Assembly (NCBI GenBank): GCA_914767715.1
Contig: OU612066.1
Span: 1,929,001-1,993,000, forward strand
DNA: 64,000 nucleotides
Reading direction: 5' to 3'
Origin: Membranipora membranacea
Lineage: Eukaryota; Bryozoa; Gymnolaemata; Cheilostomatida; Membraniporidae
Of the stretch, positions 1 to 11,800 are shown piece after piece. Position 1 is the first letter of the stretch, and each line of letters opens with the position of its first letter. Both the position numbers and the translations under genes were made by a program. The notes beneath the pieces are model-generated. The model had not been told where the DNA came from, ran no database searches, and saw nothing but the letters and a program-made list of their open reading frames with translations.

Positions 1-1502
1 TCCTCCGTAAAACTTCAGACCTGGACTGAGATTATCCAGCTTCTCGTTACCTCCAGCATGATCCCTACAAAATTAACAGTGTCTGGTCATTAATCATATC
101 ACCACTAAGGCATATCAGCACTTAGGTATGTCAGCACTAAGAGCATTAGCTTATAAGGTGCTGTCACTGGTGCTGGTGCTTCACTGTCGCATCCAACATC
201 AACAAACGTCACAACTCATAGTTGGAACAGGGGATTTAGTACTTTTTCATGATCTCAAATTTGATAATCCAAAAAGACTGCAATCAATCCTTGCATTGCA
301 TTAATGACCCGAGATTAGTCTGTGGAAAGATGTCTTCAAATAATTTGAGGAGGAGCAGCATCCTGGCCTTTACCATATTTTACATTATACTGTACTTAAT
401 AAATCGCTCAAAATTCTAATATATATCAGACTTTTGTAACATGCTGACAAGCAAGGCAGTTACATCTATCAAGTGTGGGTTAAAAAATGTGAAAATTAAA
501 GCCTCTACACTGAAATGCCCCAGACCTTCTCAGTCTTGAGCTTCGCTTGCTGAACCTCGCTCCTGGCTCTCAATCTACAAAACCAATCGACACATCCCGC
601 ATAAAGTATCAGGGTCCACTAATAAGAGTAGATGACAGTATGCTGATATCAAGGAGTTAGCGAACTACTAACTCTTACTCCTTGATGAAAGTATTGTTCA
701 ATAAAATCAAATTGTTTGATTTACAGTTACATGCATAATTAGATACAACATACAGTGGTGCGCGTACCACTGCACAACACACAGGTCTTCAGCTAGAAAC
801 CATGAGTCAAACGCTGTTTCGAGGCCTTCTCTAGTACAACCTCCTCATGGCCGGCCCCAGCAGCATGAAGCCACCCCTGTGTGTTGCTGAGCATCTCAAT
901 CAATCTCATCGATCCCTCAGTGCATTTTGTAAGTTTCGGTGGTTTGACATAATTGGTGTGTTTACGCTGTTGCGCAACCAGGGAGGCTGCCAACTCTTCA
1001 TTGTTTCAGTGCAACAATGTTCGCCCCATCACTCTCATGCTTATACTCTAAGCCAAACCAGTGCAGGGAGGTTTGCTTTCCATCAACTCATCAACTAATT
1101 CTTAAGCGCTCAAACTTTTATTTCAAATGAACCACCTCACACACAGTCCACTAATTCGGATTCCGTAATGTGACATGACAGCAGAACATAGACTTAATAC
1201 GGGAGTAAAAAAAGTCTGTACAGAAGACTAATGACATACCAGTGGTGATGAGTTGTGAGTACACTTGTCAGATTTACCCCGTACTTCTTTACTGCTTCTA
1301 CCACCTTCTGTGGGTCTACTGGGTCGACTACAGCAGCTTCATTGGTCTTATCATCGATCAGCAGGTACATGTAGTTATCCTCCAACGCAGGTAATAACTC
1401 GATCCTCATGTTCTTGTGTACATGTAATGCAGAGAGAGTGGAAGAATATCGCAACAACCCTGTGGGAGATTCAAATACCATCAGTACACAAGTCATAATC
1501 AT
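1..1502 (-). CDS. HAGH: Hydroxyacylglutathione hydrolase (glyoxalase II), 5' exons only
   Basis: Glyoxalase II hydrolyses S-D-lactoylglutathione to D-lactate and glutathione, using two metal ions in a metallo-beta-lactamase fold. Two coding exons are visible: 1502-1240 and 64-1. The first ends inside the Trp codon of the metal-binding motif THHHWDH, with a GTATGT donor. The second opens after TTGTAG and supplies the final G, then [12 protein letters not shown]. The core begins [20 protein letters not shown], as in animal HAGH. An ATG at 1502 adds about 31 residues with Arg, Ser and Leu but little acid, compatible with a mitochondrial presequence. The internal ATG at 1409 would give the cytosolic form, matching the two known human products. 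The gene runs off the left edge, so its catalytic C-terminal half is not seen. It is transcribed away from the PITP gene. HAGH is the best match; PNKD-like relatives are less likely. Confidence 0.9.
65..1239 (-). other. HAGH intron 1
   Basis: Intron between the two HAGH exons, with donor GT at 1239-1238 and acceptor AG at 66-65. It contains short open frames on both strands around 793-1098, but these have no recognisable protein and no matching splice context. I see no mobile element in it. Confidence 0.7.
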
Positions 1503-1950
1503 CAACTACCTCTAAATTAAGACTGCAATCTGTTATCGTGCCGACATCATTGTTAGATGAAAAGAAGTTGCTTCTTTTTTGATTACATAAGTAAAAATTA
1601 ACTGCTGACTACCATCATCGATCTGAATATCCCTCCTTTTGAAAGAAGCTACAAGGTATAACAAAAAGCTGTTCATGCACGGCAGACCTGTTTGTAATCA
1701 GAGCTTCTGCAATTAAGTCAACATTTTATTCATTAACTTCTGGCTCTTCTTCTTCTTCAGGGTACTCCGATGCGTCTTACGGGGAAAAGTATACGTTCGG
1801 ACGATTGGTGTTGTAATTTGGTAGTGTATGGCAAGCGGTTTGTCGTGTAGCTAGGTCTAATAAACTGAACAAACTTGGGTGACTTATACTGTTTAAGAGG
1901 CCAACTGTCAATATATTGGGCACAAATGCCCTTACTACTAGACTTGTATA

Positions 1951-2289
1951 GACAGTTTTCTGTGCTCTTATTTATGCCTCAATTTGGAGTTGTCCTCTCT
2001 TTCCAGGAAAAACCTGCTGAAAGAGGGTTATCTTGAAAACCGCTTATGATAGGATAAAAATGATATGCTATAATTGACTATCCAATTACTAAAATTATTT
2101 CCGAAACTATGTCCATGAGTTTTTGATGTTGCAGATTCTGAATCAAAAATAACTTTTATGCTATTATAAGCGGTTTTCAAGATAACCCTCTTTTCAGCAC
2201 GTTTTTCCTATGCGGCGTGGGTTAAAAGTACCAAACTGGAGAGAGGACAACTCCGAATTGAAGCCTAAATCAGAGCTCAGAAAACTGTA
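1951..2289. mobile_element. MITE family A, copy 1 (TA target, TIR GACAGTTTTCTG)
   Basis: Starts GACAGTTTTCTGTGCTC and ends with the inverted form, GAGCTCAGAAAACTGT. TA lies on both sides. The long inverted repeats contain GGAGTTGTCCTCTCT, TGAAAGAGGGTTATCTTGAA and CCTATGCGGCGTGGG. Two further copies lie at 34070 and 41130. This copy is internally shorter. TA duplication with palindromic arms fits a non-autonomous Tc1/mariner-type element. Confidence 0.8.
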
Positions 2290-2291
2290 TA

Positions 2292-2977
2292 TTAAAGGGA
2301 TAGATAATACACTTCTGATCTCTGTTTGGCAGCCAATGGAGCACAGAAAAATGTATGTACATACATAAACTCCTTATTTGTAATTCAAAACCCCTTGTTC
2401 TGCTCAAATGTGCATTCTAAATTGTAGTTGTGCATCTCCAACAAGAAATAAGACAACTAACAGAATTGCTTGTGATCTGAAAAAAGCTGATTTTGTGAGC
2501 AGTTGTGTGCTCCTACCTCTTGGTTGGTGTTTCAATTGTACATGTACTCAGAGTGCGCATGTGCAATAATGATGACCTTTGCACTTTAGCTTGTTATTTT
2601 CTAACAGCCCAGCTTTACACTTTTATTATCATATCCGGTTATGGTAGTAAAAGTGTTAAGCTGGGCTGTTAGAAAATAACAAGCTCAAGTCCAAAGGTCA
2701 TCATTATTGCACATGCGCACTCTGAGTATCTGTACAATTGAAACACCAACCAAGAGGTAGGAGCACACAACTGCTCACAAAATCAGCTTTTATCAGATCA
2801 CAAGCAATTCTGTTAGTTGTCTTATTTCTTGTTGGAGATGCACAACTACAATTTAGAATGCACATTTGAGCAGAAAAAGGGGTTTTGAATTACAAATAAG
2901 GAGTTTATGTATGTACATACATTTTTCTGTGCTCCATTGGCTGCCAAACAGAGATCAGAAGTGTATTATCCCTTTAA
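2292..2977. mobile_element. 678-bp fully palindromic element with TTAA target duplication
   Basis: The element proper is 2296-2973. The two halves are near-complete reverse complements around 2634. Ends are AGGGATA and TATCCCT, with TTAA outside each (2292-2295 and 2974-2977). No coding capacity is visible. A TTAA target is used by piggyBac and Kolobok transposons; the AGGG terminus fits Kolobok-like ends somewhat better, but this is an inference. Its left end abuts family A copy 1. Confidence 0.8.
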
Positions 2978-3330
2978 CCAATGACTAAGTAATGATCCCC
3001 TTTGATTTGAAAATAAGTTATTGCCTATAGTCAGAGTCAACTACGGTGGTCGATACCGATCTCCAGAAAACTAGATGCTTTCACACACAAGGAGCACATG
3101 TGGTTGAGCATAAAACATTTGGGTTGACCCCATACTCTTATTGTGGTATGCATCCTATTAACTAATAATAAACAATGTGTATGTTTGTATGTAGTATGCA
3201 TTGTGAGTATTTTTTCCTCTTATGAGAGGGGGAATGACTGGATACAAGCCAAGTAAAGGGGATTTTGAAAATAAGTGCGCTTACTAAATAATCATCATAT
3301 CATCATTAACTCAAATAAATCAATGACTTA

Positions 3331-3848
3331 GAGCTGCTAGGGGTCACAGTTGATTCTCATCTGACTTTCTCAGAGCATATCATCGATAGACGGAAGTCAG
3401 CCAACAGAAAGATCCATGGGCTGCTTATTCTCAAACAGTCTGGCGTAGACAATCTCTGATCCACATGTTAAAATCATAGGTAATTCCATCCGTAAGCCAC
3501 GCAGCTCCAATCTGGTACCCATTTACAACTGATCAGCAAAAATCCGATCTGGAGAAATGTCAAAAGCTTGCATTCCAAATAATATATCATGCCGTGGAAC
3601 ATTACAGTGAGAAAATAGAAGCTGCACAGATTCCAACCTTGTGCACCGCACTCGAGGATCAGTGCTCAACTTATATGTCTAGATTGGGACAAAACATCGA
3701 TCACCCACTCAGACAACGTATGTCAACCAAACCATCTTGCAGGCCAAAACATGCAGTCAGCAGCGCACAGTCTGACTTTTATTATGTAAAGACCAGAACT
3801 GTAAAACGGAGTGACTTTATTCTAGCTAAACAAAAATATAGTGATTAA
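3331..3848 (+). pseudogene. Degenerate 3' end of a LINE reverse transcriptase
   Basis: From 3331 the translation reads ELLGVTVDSHLTFSEHI, then RKIHGLLILKQSGVDNL, then stops and a frame shift. After the shift come APIWYPFTTDQQKSDLEKCQ and FQIIYHAVEHY. This is the usual C-terminal RT/thumb layout of CR1/L2-like LINEs, with the pattern LGVTxD..LTxxxHI, then APxW, then LExxQKxA. The frame is broken by stops near 3459-3475 and resumes to a stop at about 3848. The 5' end is missing. It is an old, inactive fragment. Confidence 0.75.
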
Positions 3849-3887
3849 GCCAGTTTTAACATTGTTGTGTACTACTTTTTTAATTTT

Positions 3888-4212
3888 CATTACAAAATAA
3901 AGTACACCTATGCTGTAGTATGTTGGATAGGCCCTGGGGGCCGATGTCAGGGAGACATGCCCCAATGCACCTATGAGAGTTGGGTGACAAAAGGCCTTTT
4001 GTTTGGTGAACAAAGGAGTACAATGGCAGGCAAAGTGTGCTTGTCTGAATGCATGTTGGATTCATGTGATTGCATGCTGGGGCGCCTGTATGCTAGGCTC
4101 AGCTCTCTACTTTTGCTACACTCATTTGTGGGTATACACAATCCACCCGCTGCTACGATATGTAGGAACCACTAGTAAAGGGTATTTCACAACTGTACTT
4201 TATTTTGTAATG
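3888..4212. mobile_element. MITE family C, copy 1 (TIR CATTACAAAATAAAGTAC)
   Basis: Left end CATTACAAAATAAAGTACAC and right end GTACTTTATTTTGTAATG are inverted repeats. The flanks TTAATTTT and TTAATTTG look like an 8-bp target duplication with one mismatch. The inside contains GGATAGGCCCTGGGGGCCGA and GGTGAACAAAGGAGTACAA. It is shared with a second copy at 56983-57307. Open frames inside it are shadows of the repeat. Confidence 0.75.
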
Positions 4213-4399
4213 TTAATTTGTTAGTTTTAAATCTACCACCAAGGGAAGACTTTTTGAATTTATAATAATTGATATTTTTGAATGCGATTTCATGATGTAC
4301 TTCTTATAATTGTAAGCATTTTCGGATGAGAAGCTACAAATTAAACAAACAGACACTTGATGCTGAACAATTTTTTTTTCATTTTTAGTAAGTTCAGTA

Positions 4400-4721
4400 C
4401 CCTATAGGAGTTTAGTTTTCGCGGCATTTAGGATTCGCTTTTCGCGTTGTTGCGAAATTTAGTGTATCTTAAATTAAACTCACTCACCATAGTTTCATAA
4501 ACAATGTACAATTATACAGGAATACACCTAATCTATGCATGCAAGCTAGCGTGGTGTAGTGGTCCAAGTGTCTGCCTTGCAATCAGATGGAGATTTATGC
4601 CCTGGGTTTGAATCCCAGCTTGGACATTTTTTTAAATTTTCACTAGAAAGCCTACTAGCGAAATTAAGTACCAGGTCCAGATAGCGAAATTAAACTCTAG
4701 CTAAATTAAACTCCTATAGGG
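4400..4721. mobile_element. TIR element carrying a tRNA-like unit
   Basis: The ends are inverted repeats: CCCTATAGGAGTTTAGTTTT on the left, and AAACTCCTATAGGG on the right. TA flanks both sides (4398-4399 and 4722-4723). Inside the left arm is TTTTCGCGG...TTTCGCG; inside the right arm are repeats of GCGAAATTAA. The central part holds a Pol III-type tRNA-like sequence. About 322 bp, no coding capacity. Confidence 0.7.
4545..4632 (+). ncRNA. tRNA-like / tRNA-derived Pol III unit
   Basis: A-box TGGTGTAGTGG and B-box GGTTTGAATCC are both present and spaced as in a tRNA. The T arm CTGGG-TTTGAAT-CCCAG pairs perfectly. The anticodon-like arm TCTGC-CTTGCAA-TCAGA would show TGC (Ala). A run of seven T follows at about 4626-4632, a Pol III terminator. 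The acceptor stem does not pair (5' GCTAGCG against 3' CTTGGAC) and the variable region is long, so this is a tRNA-derived sequence or tRNA pseudogene rather than a working tRNA. Confidence 0.55.
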
Positions 4722-5804
4722 TATATTTAATCTGTAAGTACTAAGGAGTGATTTTTGTTTGCAAGAGTTGTTGTTATTGCATCAAATTTCCTGATAATGG
4801 TTGCAATTGCAAGCTTGTGAGATCAGCACTACTATCTTACCAGTTTGACAGCCTGTGTTGCCTCTTAGCACTGGTAGGATGGGTTTAATTTTAACTAGAC
4901 CTCTCCTTAGCAGGTTATCGAGGAATGAAGTTGATAAGATTCCCATGACTTGGAATGTCCTTGAACCTTTAGAGATTAGCAAGGATATAGGACAGCCTCT
5001 TTTGCTTTATTATAACCCCTCCATAATGATCTGGTAGATTTAAGATCTTAGTTTAAAATAACAAGCCGGTTATTATACTTGATCTCTAAATCTTTTTTGA
5101 ATCAAACTCTGTTCCATTTCTGTTAAAAAGCACAATTGATCAATGGTTGCCACGCCTACTATTTTTCCATAGTCTGAGATTGGCTGAATCAATAGACAGG
5201 AGTCAGAGGTCAGTCTCTTTTCCTTCTTTTCGATTGAATTGTGTCACTGAATAATATCTGTATGTATCAAGGGAGAACACTGAATGGTAACTCTTAAAGT
5301 GTATTCATGAGCTCAACAAGGTGTTTCACTTCATATAAGAGCATATATTGTGAACTACATAAGCTTGTTTAGTGTTTGACACCAACAGATTGATTCAAAT
5401 TGTATCCATCCACCACCATTGCATTTACTTTTTAAATACAGACTACTACTACCACTAGTAGTACCCAGCTACTGCCTCCACTACACTTGACCAAAGGTGC
5501 TGGACTAATCTGCACCTTTCCAAATCACAACACTACAGCTCCTGGTAGTACCCTTAGAAAAGAGATCATTGGATGTAGAGGGGAAACATACACACACCAA
5601 GCATAAAAACTCAACTGTCTGCAGTGCCCAACTAGCATACAGTAACGGTACACTGGCTCTTAGTATCCTGCTGTACTACTGATATCATATACAAACACAT
5701 GCTTCTTCAGTCATAGATTAATTTAGAAGACAGGATAGTGCAGCTCTCATCAAATACGCTTATTACTTCCAAATTGTGACAGTTTGACAGTACATCACAT
5801 CATC

Positions 5805-8800
5805 ATGCTGATCAAAGAATTGTAAGTATTACTATTAGTAACAATCTTTTGTTTTTAGTATTGATATAATACTGACACCTTTCATTAACCCTGACCTGAC
5901 AGTCCCAGCTCAGAATTGAGAATCATTTAAGTAGGTGAAGTCTACCAATGAGGACCAGGGCCTGACTGCCAGTTCTGACTAAATGTGCTTGCCAACCTAC
6001 GACTGATTAGTTGCAAATGAATTATGCTTCCCGTTGGTGAGCCAAACGACTTTAATGATGCTACATCATGACCTAGGAAACGGTATCCACAGATTCAGGA
6101 CGCTATGTTTGTCTGCCATCAACCTTCATCTTTAGAATTGAGGCCTATCACCCTAGCCTTGTCACCTATCACCCTAGCCTTGTCACCTATCTCCCTAGCC
6201 TTGTGACCTATCACCCTAGCCTTGTGACCAGTCCTATCACCCTAGCCTTGTGACCTATCACCCTAGCCTTGTGACCTATCTCCCTAGCCTTGTGACCTAT
6301 CTCCCTAGCCTTGTGACCTATCTCCCTAGCCTTGTGACCTATCACCCTAGCCTTGTGACCTATCTCCCTAGCCTTGTGACCTATCTCCCTAGCCTTGTGA
6401 CCTATCACCCTAGCCTTGTGACCTATCACCCTAGCCTTGTCACCTATCTCCCTAGCCTTGTCACCTATCTCCCTAGCCTTGTGACCTATCTCCCTAGCCT
6501 TGTGACCTATCACCCTAGCCTTGTGACCTATCTCCCTAGCCTTGTGACCTATCACCCTAGCCTTGTGACCTATCACCCTAGCCTTGTGACCTATCTCCCT
6601 AGCCTTGTGACCTATCTCCCTAGCCTTGTCACCTATCTCCCTAGCCTTGTCACCTATCACCCTAGCCTTGTGACCTTTCACCCTAGCCTTGTCACCTATC
6701 TCCCTAGCCTTGTCACCTATCACCCTAGCCTTGTGACCTTTCACCCTAGCCTTGTGACCGGCTACATTTTTGTTTTGTAAGAGTAGCGGCGTGACAAGGC
6801 CCCTATATCTAAATAAGTCAAAATACATGCTGGATTTCCTCTTCTCTTTTTTTTGTTTGCTTTTATGTTATGACCATGTACCTGTGTTTAATGTAATGTT
6901 TGATGATTTAGTCGCATAGTGCTGCCGATGACAGTAGAAGAGTACCAGGTAGCACAGCTATTTTCTGTAGCTGATGCCAGTAAGAATGAGACAGGCGGCG
7001 GTGAAGGCATCGAAATTAAAGCAAATGAGCCGTACGAGGACAAACCTATATTCCATGGCGAATACCCTTCTGGTCAATACACACACAAAGTATATCATTT
7101 AGCAAGGTATGGTATTTTTGTATGTGAGGCAATATTACTTAAGTTTGTACCATCCTCCATCATGTGAAGTATTATATTCGGCTATCGGAAAGAGTTGAAT
7201 CAGCGACCATGGTTAGGAGAATCAGCGACCATGGTTAGGACAATCAAATGAGTTACTTTGATGATATATAGTGTTGCCTTGACAAATTCATTGAGGCACA
7301 TGTGAACTTTGTTCAGTTTATCATTAGGTCCACACTGATAAACTTTTACTATAAATTTATGACTTTGATTAATGCCGTGCTTTGATCTCACAATGAACTT
7401 CAAGAAAATAGTAGACCAGCATTAACGCAACGAAAATCTTGAGAGAGTTTAAGTAGACTGACATGTTACAGAAACCCTTATAACCTATGACATGACTGTC
7501 TGTAACTTACATTATATCATTGCTCTATGTGAATCAATCTTCATCAGATTATCAGAATCATGTCTGAGGATTAGCCTTTTTTGCATGACCGTTATACATG
7601 GCCAACAAAATTTTAAAATGTTGTCATGCATGTTTATGAGTCAATATACAATATTTCAGTAAAGTACCCAAATGGGTTAGAATCCTGGCTCCAAAAGGAT
7701 CTCTAGAATTCAAAGAAGAGGCATGGAATGCTTACCCATATTGCAAAACTGTAGTAACAGTAAGTGTCAATGTCTAACATATCCTAACAAACATCTCTGC
7801 TGTTAAACCTCACAGCAGAGGGTTTGATGATTTCTAGCTCTTTTCTATCTCCTACTCACCCTTTTAATTCTCTAACGCTCTCTGCATGGCTCCTCTCTAT
7901 CTATGGACATCATTACCGACTTGAGGCGAGATTAGAATGAGATACTGGTTATTTCAGGAGTTCCTCTCAGCTTTGATATGTTGTGCTGTATAGACACGGA
8001 GCAGTAAGGTTTAAGTAAGGCGATGTTCTGAGTGAAGAGGTTGTTCCCAGAATTGATTCTGCTCTCACTTCTAATAGTCACTTGGTCGTTGTATTACCTT
8101 TAAATGGAGCTTTCCAAATTGATCACATTATGAATATAAGAAAAGTCTGACAAGATGTCATACTCGGATCTACAATGCAAATTTCCTGTCACTCCCTGGT
8201 ATCTGATGTGCTGTCTGAAGGGTACGGTTTTATTACTCCACCCTCTCCCCATCTGTGCCCAGGCGAGGAGACTTACAGTCATGGTCTTGTCATGTTGTAC
8301 TCACGTTTATGGTTGTACTGATGGTATAAAGGCTGCTCTCTGCTTAGCTTAGTCACTGGTATGTTTGCTCTGCTGCTGCTGTATGTATTCTGCTTATCTA
8401 TCGGGTAGTTTTAGTGGGAGATTGCTGCATGTGTCACGGTATGATTTATTTGAGCATAGATCTGATGCTGTGTGTGTTTATTGTTTTTCATTAGAAAGGT
8501 ACCAGCTTGGCTAAGGATGCCCATGCCTAACAACTCACTTATTCTATGTGAAAAGTCGTGGAATGCTTTTCCCTACTGTAAAACTTTGATAACTGTAAGT
8601 TCACCTTCACACTGCTGTACATTAAATGTGTGACTGAAAAGTGTGGTGAAAGATCAGAACCGTCTGGGTTCTTGTTTGGTTGTCGGTGAGGTTTTGAGCA
8701 GTTGCTGTTCCTACTGCCAATCTTGAGAAAATATTTTGTTAAATGTTGGAATGATTTGGCTGTGAGAGTCGGGGTTTATCCTGTTTAGTTTCAGATTTAG

Positions 8801-11800
8801 GATCATGTTTGCTGATGTTTACTTCTTACACCATTTGTGTCTAACAGTCATACCTCACTTAGTGATCTGCCCAACCATCCCATTCATTATAACCATGACC
8901 GACTGCTTTTAGTTTTTTTAAAACAAACAACATGACCATAAAGTGTTAGTACTCTATTGAGTGAGCCGCCCACGTGAAAGGTTCATTGAGTAAAGTGAGA
9001 GCATAGTAACAAACTGTGATGTCATAATTTATAATTTATAAACCAATTTCAATTAAGTTTAATAAATGAGTTCTAGAAATAACAGTTAACAATGTTTGTA
9101 CTTATGGCGCAATTTTTCAGAGATTGAAGTTCCATTGTTTGGGTAATACACACTTTTAGTATATTCGATAGGTTGTCGCAATGTATGATGTTGGATCACA
9201 ATGAATAGCTTTTTTTGCTCTATTTTCTCCTAACATTTTTAGAACCCAGAATATATGAAAGAGAAATTTAGAATATCTATAGAGACGATGCATACTGCAG
9301 ATCGGGGCGAGTCAGATAATGTGAGTAGTTACAGTATCAGTTAACAGTATGAGGTGGGATATAGTACTACCAGAGACTATAGAGACTATATCTATAGTCT
9401 CTGGTACTACTCATGGACCCTTTAGCCCACAACATAGGATAGGAATGTAGTATACACGTGGGTGAGAATATGTCCCCAGATCTCCTTCATGATTATATGT
9501 GAAGATGATTCACTTCGTAGAAATACCCACTAATATATTTTATGAGATGACTGGCAACTCACTTGCGCAGTAAACATTTCACTGATGATGCAAGGTCGTC
9601 CTAGGTCATTAAATACTATTAAATCTATGCACCTTACTCATGCTTTTACTGAATAAATTGCCAATCATCTTTGGTACAATATCGGATAAGAAACACAGAT
9701 TTTCTATATAAAAGGGTAAGGTAGAGTAGTGTCCTTTACCAGTGATAACCTATAGACTTGTGTCGCTGCTGTTAGTCAGGCTGTTGACATTATAGTTGAC
9801 TGTGTGACAGCGGTGGTATAGTGCTTGTGTGTAGTTCACTTCACAGCATGAGATTATTAAATCTGCCCGCTTATCAGTGCTGCCTGGCAGCCCTACAGAC
9901 AGCTATCTGCTTAGTCCTCGGATATATTTTTCCACCATTTATACCAAGGAGCAACCTAATGGAGGATAGCAATCTGTGACCTGCTTTCATGACCTAGTTT
10001 ATATTTGGCCTCATTATTGACCCGGCTTATTTGTTGGTGTTTGTAGGTTCACAGGCTAACTCCAGAAGAGCTGAAGAAGAGAGAGATTGTTTACATAGAT
10101 ATAGCTAACGATACCGTACGACCAGGTGATTACAAACCAGAGGAGGACCCTACTAAATTCAAATCAGAGAAAACAGGTCGGGGACCTCTACAAGGCAGTT
10201 GGAAGGTACGTGTTACTGCCATAGAGATTATAGTTCATGCCACTATCTTCTCATCAACACCTTGTGACCATCTGTGCCCTCTGCTCGGTCATTTGAGGAA
10301 TGACTTCATACCTGCAGAGTGGCTCCCCAGGGGCTAGGATAGATAGACTGACACTGTAGTGAAGTGTATGATTTGTTGAGATGACCTGAGCATATGTCTT
10401 ATTTTTCCAGCATTGGAAATTGATATCATACCGTTGTAATCTATAATACTCTGAAAACCATCAATAACTGATTACCTCAATCACTATTGTCTGTTTGAGT
10501 AGTCACATGGTATCACACATACCACATACCGTTCTAGGTTTGAATATAGCAATTATTTTGAATTGACTCGAATATTATGATGGCTCTGAATAACTACTAG
10601 TGACACAGCAGTCTTCAGATCTCAGACTTACAAACTGCCTGTCATCAGTGAAAGTCACTGGATAGTTATCATTATTAGGCTACTTGACATGGCCTGTGTA
10701 AACTACAGAATACACAATATGATCACTATATCACATACAGGGCTGTGACTGTATACTATCTATGTCCCACAGTATCACATACAGGGCTGAGACTGTATAC
10801 TATCTATGTCCCACAGTATCACATACAGGGCTGTGACTGTATACTATCTATGTCCCACAGTATCACATACAGGGCTGTGACTGTATACTATCTATGTCCC
10901 ACAGTATCAGTTTGTCTTTATCAATCCCCTATTCGAAACATTCAATAAATAAAAAATGAAAATATGCAATAAATAATCGTTCTTGGAATGCAGGAAAACC
11001 CTTCTGTCACAATGACCTCAGTGGGCCGATAAAGATTGGTTGGTGTATAATATTATATATTTTCATGGTTTTTCAGTCGGCATGACCGCGATCATCAGTT
11101 GGCATGCTCCTCACATATCTCTGTGTATCAACTATCAACAATCTCTGAGCACTATGTAGAAAACATAGATTTTAATATACTTTATATATTTTCAGGAGAG
11201 TGTAACTCCAGTTATGTGCGCTTACAAGCTAGTTCGGTGTGAGTTTATCTGGTTTGGTCTGCAGGGTCGTGTTGAGAAATTCATCATGAACGTAAGTATT
11301 ACCTTCTAATCTACTATACAGACCATGACATATAAAATATCGACCCAATACTGATTGTTTGTTTGAGTGTGTAATGGGGCTAAATGAACATGGACTAACT
11401 TCCTTACCACAAGGACCCATTATATAGACTGTTCGACGTGTACAAGTCTCTATCTACTGATCTCTTATATGTACTTACAGCAGTATGTCAGTTTCCTAGA
11501 CTAACATTCATCATCCCTACCAGGGTTGAGTGATCTCTCCTTTATAAGTTAATATGTAGTCACAGGCCACAGCCTCTGGTTTGAGTTTAATCTGAGATTT
11601 TTATAATTAGGATTATTTATAGTTCTGGTTTGTATCCCACACTGATCATGTGAGATTTTTGGGTTCATTTTGTACCAGAATGTTCAGAGTTTAGACATTG
11701 ATCGTGACATCATATTTAGGACTAATGGACTTATGGACAGTTTTTTGATGTTATGCCAAACCCATTTGTATACATGGCGGTTTCTTTCATTAATAACAAG

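Larger units (their letters stand above)
1503..5804. other. Divergent intergenic region rich in mobile elements
   Basis: Separates HAGH (-) from PITP (+), so it should hold both promoters. It carries, in order, a TA-flanked MITE (1951-2289), a 678-bp TTAA-flanked palindrome (2296-2973), a degenerate LINE RT remnant (3331-3848), a second MITE type (3888-4212) and a TIR element with a tRNA-like unit (4400-4721). From about 4725 to 5804 I see no repeat and no gene; this is the likely PITP promoter side. I could not identify core promoter motifs with confidence. Confidence 0.6.

Noticed and set aside
3867-4224. Open frames of 60-100 codons on both strands, repeated at 56908-57388
   Set aside because: They lie within the two copies of MITE family C and simply reflect its sequence.
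4545-4625. Functional tRNA-Ala(TGC)
   Set aside because: The acceptor stem does not pair, the anticodon stem has a mismatch and the variable region is too long; annotated as tRNA-derived instead.
6211-6828. 205-residue minus-strand and 176-residue plus-strand open frames with heptad repeats
   Set aside because: They are produced by the 21-bp minisatellite in PITP intron 1; there is no start context, splice context or family match.
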